Below are positions 5,680-10,919 of a DNA stretch of 10,919 nucleotides, one piece after another. Every line of letters starts with the position of its first letter. Position 1 is the first letter of the stretch. This DNA comes from Gammaproteobacteria bacterium. Lineage in GTDB: Bacteria; Pseudomonadota; Gammaproteobacteria; SZUA-229. Under the pieces are notes generated by a model. That model had not been told where the DNA came from, did no database searches, and saw nothing but the letters and a program-made list of their open reading frames with translations. Both the position numbers and the translations under genes were made by a program. Location of the stretch: NCBI GenBank assembly GCA_015484935.1, contig WFUQ01000237.1, positions 1 to 10,919 on the forward strand, read 5' to 3'.

Positions 5680-7533
5680 ATGTTGACACGATATAGAGGA
5701 AATAACGGGCATCTTGCCGCTTATGTGAAGTCCGTCATCCTGCCGATGGCGGTTCTGGTGGTGGCGTTATTGTTGCTGAACGGCTGTAGCAGCTCGGATA
5801 GCAGCAGTGGCGAAGTGGTCATCGGACTCACCGATGCCGAAGGCGATTACGCCAGTTATACCGTCGATGTGCAGTCGCTCACTCTCACCCGCCGCGACGG
5901 CACAGTGGTCGAAACCCTGCCCCTCGATACACGGGTCGATTTCGCACAGTACACCGAGCTCACCGAATTTCTCACGGCCGCGACCATCCCGTCCGGTGTC
6001 TACACCAAAGCCAGCATGGTACTGGATTACAGTAATGCCGAGATACAGGTAGAAGATGCGGCGGGTAATATCGTGCCGGTGACAGTGATCCAGGATCTGG
6101 ACGGTAATCCGGTACAGACGCTGGATATGTCGGTGCATCTCGAAGACAGAGATAAGCTGGTGATCGCACCGGGCATCCCGGCTCACATCACGCTGGATTT
6201 TGATCTGAAGGCATCCAACACCGTCGAGTTTACGATGACCGACGTGGTACAGACGGTCTCGCCTTTCCTGGTCGCCGATGTTGAACTGGAGCGACCCAAG
6301 CCACATCGTGTACGCGGTCCGCTGGAATCGGTGGATGTTGCTGAATCACAGTTCAGACTGGTGTTGCGACCTTTCCATCGTCCACTGAACAACGATCATC
6401 GACGTTATGGTGTGTTCACCGTGCAGTCGGCTGATGCCACTGTGTATGAGATCGACGGTGTGAACTACACCGGTATCGATGGTCTGAACCAGCTCGATAC
6501 CTTGCCGCAATACACCGCCACCGTCGCTATCGGTGAGCTGCAACGCATCGGTGACAGACGACGCTATGTCGCATCGGAAGTCTATGCCGGCAGCAGCGTC
6601 CCCGGCGGTGATCTGGATGTGGTCAGAGGGCTGGTGACATCCCGGAGTGGTAACAGTGTCTCGCTCAAAGGGGTCACCCTGGTGCGCAACGATGGCAGCG
6701 TCATCTTCAACGATAGCGTGACAGTCGATCTGGCTGTGACCACCAAAGTGACCAAACAACTGTCTTCTGCTGCGCATACTATCGATGAGATATCGGTAGG
6801 ACAGAAGCTCACCGTGTTCGGTGTGTTGAGTGGTGACAGTACGCTCGGTTACAGTCTGGATGCGAGCAACGGTCTGGCGCGTATGCATCTGACCACGGTG
6901 CGTGGCAATGTGGTACAGGTGGATTCCCCTATGGCGCTCAGTCTGCAGTCGATAGGTCATCGTGCGGTCGGTATGTTTGATTTCACCGGTACCGGAGTCG
7001 ATGCAGCCAACGATGCAGACCCAGCTTTCTACGAGATCAATACTGGCAGCCTGAGTCTGGCCAATGTCGCTGCGAGTGAGCCGGTCAAGGTAAGGGGTTT
7101 CGTTCGCGCCTTCGGGATGGCACCGGAAGATTTCGATGCACAGACGCTGGTACTGGTAGCCGATGCCAGAGCACTGATGATGGTCAACTGGGTGCCTGCA
7201 TCGACTACAGCGATCACATCGATCAGCGATACCGGCATCACCCTCGATCTGAGCGGAACCGGCAGATTCCATCATGTCAATCGTATCGGTGTGATCACCG
7301 ACCTGACCAGTCTGGGTAATGCACCGGTACTGGCACCGGAAGCGGACGGCAGAGGTATCTATGCGATAGTGAAGCCGTTTACAGCACAGGTGTTCCGTAA
7401 CTACCCCGAGTTCGCACGTGAATTATCCGAACAGCTGAATACCCGTGCGGTGAGATCGATACAGGTGAAAGGCAAGTTCGATGACAACACTGCGACCATG
7501 ACAGTGCGGGGCATGCGGGTGGTGTTGAGGTAA
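5680..7533 (+). CDS. DUF4382-type lipoprotein with repeated beta-rich modules
   Basis: This is a 617-residue lipoprotein. Residues 17-35 are hydrophobic and lead into a lipobox (LLNGC, lipidated C36), followed by a serine-rich linker. D is not at +2, so outer-membrane sorting is expected. Residues 44-200 resemble the DUF4382 domain (EVVIGLTDAEGDYASY start, then alternating strands). The rest is beta-rich and seems to repeat a module that starts with a V-R/K-G-x motif: VRG at 211, 315, 407 and 471, and VKG at 596. These resemble the small OB-like DUF5666 repeats often found next to DUF4382. No catalytic motif is visible, so a cell-surface binding or structural role is only inferred. It is divergent from the barrel-protein gene and convergent with the flavin-reductase gene, with a 29-bp gap and no clear terminator hairpin. 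Confidence 0.87.
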   Translation: MLTRYRGNNGHLAAYVKSVILPMAVLVVALLLLNGCSSSDSSSGEVVIGLTDAEGDYASYTVDVQSLTLTRRDGTVVETLPLDTRVDFAQYTELTEFLTAATIPSGVYTKASMVLDYSNAEIQVEDAAGNIVPVTVIQDLDGNPVQTLDMSVHLEDRDKLVIAPGIPAHITLDFDLKASNTVEFTMTDVVQTVSPFLVADVELERPKPHRVRGPLESVDVAESQFRLVLRPFHRPLNNDHRRYGVFTVQSADATVYEIDGVNYTGIDGLNQLDTLPQYTATVAIGELQRIGDRRRYVASEVYAGSSVPGGDLDVVRGLVTSRSGNSVSLKGVTLVRNDGSVIFNDSVTVDLAVTTKVTKQLSSAAHTIDEISVGQKLTVFGVLSGDSTLGYSLDASNGLARMHLTTVRGNVVQVDSPMALSLQSIGHRAVGMFDFTGTGVDAANDADPAFYEINTGSLSLANVAASEPVKVRGFVRAFGMAPEDFDAQTLVLVADARALMMVNWVPASTTAITSISDTGITLDLSGTGRFHHVNRIGVITDLTSLGNAPVLAPEADGRGIYAIVKPFTAQVFRNYPEFARELSEQLNTRAVRSIQVKGKFDDNTATMTVRGMRVVLR

Positions 7534-7562
7534 TAGTGTTGAGGTAGACGTAAACAGTATGC

Positions 7563-8183
7563 TTACAATGGACGTTTCAGTCTGATCACATCGCCCAGCG
7601 TACTGTACTCATCCGCACCGAGGCGGGATAGAGGTTGAAGCTTTGCAGCATCGACTTTTATCCTGCCTCTTTCGTTGACGCTGGCGATCTGGTCATCGAT
7701 GTAGATGGCATTGACCTTGCCATAGATGACGGCTTGCTCCGATGGACCTATCTCATGGCAGTCATATAACTCACAGGCATAGGCGATCTTGCATTCAGCC
7801 AGTCGTGGTACCGGGGCGCCATCGAAATCGACCGTAGTCACATTCAGGTCGAGCGCATCCAGTTCAGAGATATTCTCTTGCAGTGTCGCCGAGCTGGTAT
7901 TCAATGCTTCCAGTAACGACACATCGGCGATGTGGATGGTGAAATGTTTATGTCGTTTGATGTTACGACGGCTGTCTTTTTCACTACCATCCGGTTTTTT
8001 TCCGACCGAGATCATCAGCAGTGGCGGTTCGCTGCATACCGCATTGAAGTAGGAAAACGGTGCGAGGTTATAACTGTTGTTTTCATTTACAGATAATACC
8101 CAGGCGACCGGGCGAGGTACCAGCGTCTGGATCAGATGGAAGTAGATCTGGTTGGGGCTGAGGTTTTCCAGTTCGAGGATCAT
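7563..8183 (-). CDS. Flavin reductase-like FMN-binding split-barrel protein
   Basis: This 206-residue cytosolic protein belongs to the flavin reductase-like (COG1853, DIM6/NTAB) family. Members bind FMN and are oxidoreductases, often of unknown substrate. Diagnostic stretches are VPRPVAWVLS (22-31), NLAPFSYFNAVCSEPPLLMIS (39-59, the flavin-contacting block), KDSRRNI (69-75), FTIHI (81-85) and the C-terminal QPLSRLGADEYSTL (183-196), which matches the usual QPVxRLGxxxY element. Its length is normal for the family. The ATG is 6 nt beyond the stop codon of the 80-residue protein gene, with a GGA element about 10 nt upstream, so it ends a three-gene operon. The substrate cannot be told from sequence. 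The end faces the lipoprotein gene with a 29-bp gap. Confidence 0.92.
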   Translation of the reverse strand: MILELENLSPNQIYFHLIQTLVPRPVAWVLSVNENNSYNLAPFSYFNAVCSEPPLLMISVGKKPDGSEKDSRRNIKRHKHFTIHIADVSLLEALNTSSATLQENISELDALDLNVTTVDFDGAPVPRLAECKIAYACELYDCHEIGPSEQAVIYGKVNAIYIDDQIASVNERGRIKVDAAKLQPLSRLGADEYSTLGDVIRLKRPL

Positions 8184-8189
8184 GTCTGT

Positions 8190-8432
8190 TTATTCCAGCC
8201 ACTCCAGCAGATAATAGATGTATTGACCTTCGGATGATTTGGACGGCCCGCTGACACGTGCGGCGTATTTTTTCTGTTCAGGATCGGAGTCATCCAGTGC
8301 GTCGGCAGCACATGGTTTTATCTCGACACAACCGGCAGGGAAACGGTTGCGACTTCTGCGCGGCACATACACCACGGCAAATTCGATAGAGGAAGCGTTA
8401 CCTTCCGGGTCGGGTGGTACCAGTCCGCGCAT
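8190..8432 (-). CDS. Small conserved-looking protein, function unknown
   Basis: This 80-residue protein matches no family I recognise. It has no signal peptide or membrane segment. It begins with a proline-glycine-rich stretch, has a central basic part (PRRSRNRF, 24-31), two cysteines (C35, C42), and an aromatic-rich end (GQYIYYLLEWLE, 69-80). The case for a real gene is positional. It sits between the UPF0114 gene and the flavin-reductase-like gene with 6-nt gaps on both sides, the same tight spacing as in a true operon. No other frame in this interval encodes a recognisable protein. No strong ribosome binding site precedes the ATG, so coupled translation is likely. Confidence 0.65.
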   Translation of the reverse strand: MRGLVPPDPEGNASSIEFAVVYVPRRSRNRFPAGCVEIKPCAADALDDSDPEQKKYAARVSGPSKSSEGQYIYYLLEWLE

Positions 8433-8438
8433 GGCGAA

Positions 8439-8930
8439 TCAGTGTTTATTCATCTTGTCGACGTAAGCCATACCCAGTGCCGAGATCACGAAGGTCATGT
8501 GGATGATGACGTACCACATCAGTTTGTCATTATCGATCTGGTCGGCATTCATGAATGCCTTGAGCAGATGGATAGACGAGATGGCGACGATGGACGCGGC
8601 CACTTTCTGTTTCAGCGAACCGGCATCGAGTTTACCCAGCCAGGACAGTTTCTCCTTGCCCTCTTCGATATCGATTGCCGAGACAAAATTTTCATAACCG
8701 CTGAGCATCACCATCACCAGCAGGCCACCGACCAGTGCCATATCGACAAGACTGAGGATGACCAGTACCATGTCAGACTCGCTGGATGAGAGGATGAGCG
8801 GCATGTAGTGGAATACTTCCTGAAAGAACTTGATGCCCAGCATCAGCAGAGCGAGGCTGAGCCCCATATAGATAGGTGCGAGTAACCAGCGGCTGGCGTA
8901 GAGGAGATTTTCTGCGGTGCGTTCTAACAT
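8439..8930 (-). CDS. UPF0114 (YqhA-type) inner-membrane protein
   Basis: This 163-residue membrane protein of the UPF0114 family has almost the same length as E. coli YqhA (about 164). Its function is unknown. Four hydrophobic segments lie near residues 16-36, 53-77, 108-126 and 137-157. Family-typical blocks are the N-terminal [16 protein letters not shown] (9-24), [24 protein letters not shown] (61-84), the cytosolic loop [31 protein letters not shown] (97-127), and the last helix with [16 protein letters not shown]. It is first of three tightly spaced genes. The 64 bp upstream separate it from the redoxin gene on the same strand. I see neither a clear terminator nor a promoter there, so cotranscription with the redoxin gene is possible. 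Confidence 0.94.
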   Translation of the reverse strand: MLERTAENLLYASRWLLAPIYMGLSLALLMLGIKFFQEVFHYMPLILSSSESDMVLVILSLVDMALVGGLLVMVMLSGYENFVSAIDIEEGKEKLSWLGKLDAGSLKQKVAASIVAISSIHLLKAFMNADQIDNDKLMWYVIIHMTFVISALGMAYVDKMNKH

Positions 8931-8994
8931 ATGTGTCTGCTGTCTTTTATTTTCGGATGTGGGGCATTTTACCTGCTACGCCAAACAGATGGCA

Positions 8995-9672
8995 TTATTT
9001 TTCGGGCGGTTCATCCAGCAGTCGTTCGATCAACGGTTCAAGATGATTCGCCCAGCCGAATGAGACATCACGCAAGATACCCTGTTGATCGACGACGATA
9101 CAGGAGGGCGTGCCCTGCAGGTTGTAGGTAGTGAAAGTGAGCGGTAACTGACTGCGTGTCGCCAGATAGTGTCTGGCGTTCTGGATGATGATGGCGCGTT
9201 CGTCATCCGCCATGGTATCGAAGTCGGGCAGCTGTCCGAGGATAAAATCACGTACGTTCTCTGTGGAAACATCGGGTTCGATCATCTGATGCTTATCCAG
9301 TGCTATCGGGAAGGGGAGCGCATAATCCAGTCTGCCGTCATCGAGCAGTTCCGCCTTGCCCAGTTGTTGCAGCGGGTCGCCGGTCAGCTCGCCGTGTTCG
9401 AGTAACAACATCAGATTCTGTTCGGTGTTTTTATCGAAGTCTTCGAATGCGGTCGCCAGGCCCAGAAAGGTGACGTTTCTGTTTTTATATGTTTCATACA
9501 GACGTACGATCTCGGGCAGTGCATGCACGAAACAGCCCGGACAGTTCACCTGAAATACTTCGATGACGACAACCTGTCCGCTCAGTTGCTGTAAACTGAC
9601 TGGCCCGCCCTGCACCCATTTCTCTACCTGTAGTTCGGGTGCGGGCTGACCGATGATGGCGGGTGTTTGCAT
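8995..9672 (-). CDS. Cytosolic TlpA/AhpC-like thioredoxin-fold protein
   Basis: This 225-residue redoxin starts with the GQPAPEL element (8-14) usual for AhpC/TSA-TlpA proteins. Next come VVVIEVFQVNCPGCFVHALPEI (34-55) with a CPGC redox motif (C44, C47), and later the cis-proline GTPS (187-190, P189) with CIVVDQQGILRDVSFG (191-206). There is no signal peptide or anchor, so it should act in the cytosol, unlike most TlpA proteins. Between the beta strand at 67-73 and the cis-proline lies a long insertion (about 75-180) with charged and helical stretches, larger than in minimal thioredoxins. The partner is unknown. The ATG has no Shine-Dalgarno sequence and stands 6 nt after a perfect TATAAT, which suggests a leaderless transcript. 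It is divergent from srkA across a mobile-element-like repeat. Confidence 0.87.
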   Translation of the reverse strand: MQTPAIIGQPAPELQVEKWVQGGPVSLQQLSGQVVVIEVFQVNCPGCFVHALPEIVRLYETYKNRNVTFLGLATAFEDFDKNTEQNLMLLLEHGELTGDPLQQLGKAELLDDGRLDYALPFPIALDKHQMIEPDVSTENVRDFILGQLPDFDTMADDERAIIIQNARHYLATRSQLPLTFTTYNLQGTPSCIVVDQQGILRDVSFGWANHLEPLIERLLDEPPEK

Positions 9673-9678
9673 GAGTGG

Positions 9679-9706
9679 ATTATACCGGTGGGTGAGGGAG
9701 TTTTAA
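9679..9706 (-). promoter_or_regulatory. Probable sigma-70 promoter of the redoxin gene
   Basis: On the minus strand, TTAAAA (9706-9701, 4/6 match) and a perfect TATAAT (9684-9679) are 16 nt apart. The predicted transcription start falls at or next to the A of the ATG (9672). The -35 hexamer overlaps the TTAA at the left boundary of the structured element (9703-9706), so the element junction may form part of this promoter. Confidence 0.5.
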
Positions 9707-9710
9707 GGTA

Positions 9711-9743
9711 GCTCTGATTAATTCATCCTTGAATTATCAGAGC
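9711..9743 (+). repeat. Stem-loop built from the left terminal repeat
   Basis: The left arm 9711-9725 and the right arm 9730-9743 (TGAATTATCAGAGC) pair over 14 bp with one bulged T and a 4-nt loop. The left arm is also the partner of the right terminal repeat (9839-9852), so this local hairpin and the long-range end-to-end pairing exclude each other. Confidence 0.75.
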
Positions 9744-9745
9744 AC

Positions 9746-9776
9746 GGGAACGGTAAAATGCGATTTTACTGTTCCC
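9746..9776 (+). repeat. Strong 13-bp stem-loop inside the element
   Basis: The arms GGGAACGGTAAAA (9746-9758) and TTTTACTGTTCCC (9764-9776) pair along 13 positions with one G-U pair and a 5-nt loop. There is no U-tract directly after the stem, so it is not a classical intrinsic terminator on the plus strand. Confidence 0.75.
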
Positions 9777-9810
9777 TTCATTTTCAATGGCTTACCAGCC
9801 CTCGAAAATG

Positions 9811-9830
9811 GCAGCACATCCATGTGCTGC
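9811..9830 (+). repeat. Perfect 9-bp inverted repeat inside the element
   Basis: GCAGCACAT and ATGTGCTGC are separated only by CC. In DNA this is a near-palindrome that could also be a protein-binding site. In RNA the innermost pairs would have to open to form a loop. It is flanked by the weaker 7-bp pair CATTTTC (9779-9785) and GAAAATG (9804-9810). Confidence 0.7.
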
Positions 9831-9876
9831 GGAAACACTGAATTAATCAGAGTTTCCTTAACAACGAGTCGATGAT

Positions 9877-10860
9877 TTGAACACGAAACCACATGATTAT
9901 GATGCACTTGATCCGGATGCGGTGATGCACGCGATGGAGTCGGTCGGGCTGCAACCTTCCGGTCGCATGCTGGCGCTCAACAGTTACGAGAACCGTGTCT
10001 ATCGTATCGAACTGGAAGACGATGCCCCGGTGGTGGTCAAGTTTTACCGTCCGCATCGCTGGAGCGATGATGCTATCGCAGAAGAGCACAGCTTCAGTCG
10101 CGAGCTTGCAGACAGCGACATCCCGGTCGTGGCACCGCTGGAGATAAACGGCAGTACGGTCAACAATTTTGACGATTTTCGTTTCGCGCTGTTTCCCTTG
10201 CAGGGTGGCAGATGGCCTGATCTGGAACAGCAGGACGACCTGATATGGATGGGACGATTCCTGGGGCGCATCCACAACATCGGGCGACAGCAGCCGTTCG
10301 CACACCGACAGAGCATCGACATCGAACGCATGGCAGAAAGCTCTCGCCAGTATCTGCTGGAGCACGATTTCATCCCGTCCCACATCGAAACCGCCTACCG
10401 TACTGTGACGGATGATCTCATCGACAGGATACGTGCCGGTTTCGAACGCGCAGGCGGCTATCAGCCGATCAGGATCCACGGTGACTGCCATCGCGGTAAT
10501 GTGTTGTGGACTGATAAAGGTCCGCATTTCGTGGACTTCGATGATTGTTGTAACGGCCCGGCTGTGCAGGATCTGTGGATGTTACTGTCGGGTGAGCGTG
10601 AGGAGATGACGGGGCAGTTATGTGACCTGCTGGAAGGGTATAATGATTTCGCGGAACTGGATCTGTCGGAGCTGCATCTGATCGAAGCACTGCGTGGTCT
10701 CAGACTGATGCACTATGCCGCGTGGGTGGCGCGTCGCTGGGATGATCCCGCGTTTCCGCAGGCATTCACCTGGTTCAATACCACACAGTACTGGGAGCAG
10801 CATGTGCTGGAGTTGCGTGAGCAGATGTCGCGATTGCAGGAACCGGTGCTGGTCGTGTAG
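9877..10860 (+). CDS. srkA: Stress response kinase SrkA (YihE/RdoA)
   Basis: This 327-residue cytosolic Ser/Thr protein kinase has an aminoglycoside-phosphotransferase-like fold. In E. coli SrkA counters stress-induced death and is linked to the Cpx envelope response. It has the nucleotide-binding segment NSYENRVYRI (35-44), the lysine block VVVKFYRP with K55, EEHSF (69-73), the catalytic loop HGDCHRGN (201-208; D203, N208), the metal-binding FVDFDD (218-223; D220), and the family-typical GPAVQDLWMLL (227-237) and WVARRWDDPAFP (283-294). The length matches E. coli (328). The start is TTG. Alignment to E. coli SrkA places the same number of residues before the conserved L-x-P-D segment, and the only near alternative, ATG 9925, would cut into it. 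The ribosome binding site is weak. In E. coli dsbA follows this gene; here the window ends too soon to tell. Confidence 0.95.
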   Translation: MNTKPHDYDALDPDAVMHAMESVGLQPSGRMLALNSYENRVYRIELEDDAPVVVKFYRPHRWSDDAIAEEHSFSRELADSDIPVVAPLEINGSTVNNFDDFRFALFPLQGGRWPDLEQQDDLIWMGRFLGRIHNIGRQQPFAHRQSIDIERMAESSRQYLLEHDFIPSHIETAYRTVTDDLIDRIRAGFERAGGYQPIRIHGDCHRGNVLWTDKGPHFVDFDDCCNGPAVQDLWMLLSGEREEMTGQLCDLLEGYNDFAELDLSELHLIEALRGLRLMHYAAWVARRWDDPAFPQAFTWFNTTQYWEQHVLELREQMSRLQEPVLVV

Positions 10861-10893
10861 TCGGGCAGGTCAACTAACCATGAAAGCAGCATC

Positions 10894-10919
10894 ATGAATC
10901 ACAGCATAAGCAGAACATA
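10894..10919 (+). CDS. Possible start of the next gene, cut by the window edge
   Basis: An ATG at 10894, 33 nt after the srkA stop, opens a frame (MNHSISRT) that stays open to the edge. The preceding GAAAG is a weak ribosome binding site. A competing ATG at 10880 gives only a five-codon peptide, whose TGA overlaps this ATG as ATGA. There is too little sequence to say whether either is real or to guess a product. Confidence 0.25.

Larger units (their letters stand above)
9703..9861. mobile_element. MITE-like element with terminal inverted repeats and TTAA flanks
   Basis: The ends are inverted repeats: GGTAGCTCTGATTAATTCA at 9707-9725 pairs with 9839-9857 at 17 of 19 positions, with the inner 14 bp perfect. 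TTAA stands directly outside both ends (9703-9706 and 9858-9861) and could be a target-site duplication. The body (about 113 bp) contains no coding frame of note and is filled with hairpins: 9711-9743, 9746-9776, 9779-9810 and 9811-9830. Size, terminal repeats and lack of coding capacity fit a non-autonomous miniature inverted-repeat element. A 4-bp TTAA target would be compatible with an IS5-like parent, but I cannot identify one. A structured intergenic repeat that never moves is the main alternative. It fills most of the gap between the redoxin gene and srkA. Confidence 0.6.

Noticed and set aside
5767..6306. 179-codon antisense frame across the DUF4382-like domain
   Set aside because: The opposite strand has a lipobox, a strong ribosome binding site and domain-like sequence. 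This frame has none of these.
6346..7275. 309-codon open frame antisense to the lipoprotein gene
   Set aside because: It lies wholly inside a well-supported lipoprotein gene, its translation is rich in His, Asp, Thr and Cys with no domain or signal, and it has no good ribosome binding site. It is a shadow of codon usage.
9729..9759. Possible srkA promoter inside the element (TTGAAT, TAAAAT)
   Set aside because: The spacing is 19 nt, outside the usual 16-18, and both hexamers lie in hairpin arms whose sequence is explained by the inverted repeats.

Overview
The window looks like chromosomal DNA of a free-living or symbiotic gammaproteobacterium with a moderate G+C content (roughly half). The evidence is an SrkA (YihE/RdoA)-type stress kinase and an MsrA whose length and sequence closely follow the E. 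coli proteins, a YqhA-type UPF0114 protein, a long YihY/BrkB protein with a C-terminal winged-helix-like part, and a VPxPA-CTERM surface protein. The last is typical of environmental, biofilm-forming Proteobacteria rather than enterics. No RNA genes, CRISPR arrays, phage genes or intact insertion sequences were seen. Coding density is high; the longest stretch without a gene is about 200 bases (9673-9876).

Layout from left to right: a PEP-CTERM-type secreted protein (-), msrA (-), a small single-pass membrane protein (+) whose end overlaps a convergent operon by 14 bp, and that operon (-), read 4506 to 1684: a secreted double-thioredoxin-fold protein, YihY/BrkB, then a small membrane-anchored protein. 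Upstream of it on the same strand is a secreted, probably beta-barrel protein (5561-4617). Divergent from that is a DUF4382-type lipoprotein (5680-7533, +). Convergent with the lipoprotein is a tight three-gene set (-), read 8930 to 7563: UPF0114 protein, an unrecognised 80-residue protein, and a flavin-reductase-like FMN-binding protein. Above it lies a cytosolic redoxin with a CPGC motif (9672-8995, -). Divergent from that is srkA (9877-10860, +).

The most unusual DNA is the gap between the redoxin gene and srkA. Positions 9703-9861 carry a compact, highly structured element of about 150 bp. It has 19-bp imperfect terminal inverted repeats (17/19), TTAA at both boundaries, and several strong internal hairpins. 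It looks like a MITE-type non-autonomous mobile element. Its left boundary supplies the possible -35 of the redoxin promoter, and its right end lies 15-19 nt from the TTG start of srkA.

Several genes share a redox or stress-repair theme: MsrA, two thioredoxin-fold proteins in different compartments, the flavin-reductase-like protein and SrkA. The secreted double-thioredoxin protein and the neighbouring barrel protein share an acidic DDxILD motif near their mature N-termini. That motif is the best hint in the window of an uncharacterised envelope module. No complete, clearly novel multi-gene system can be demonstrated from this sequence alone.
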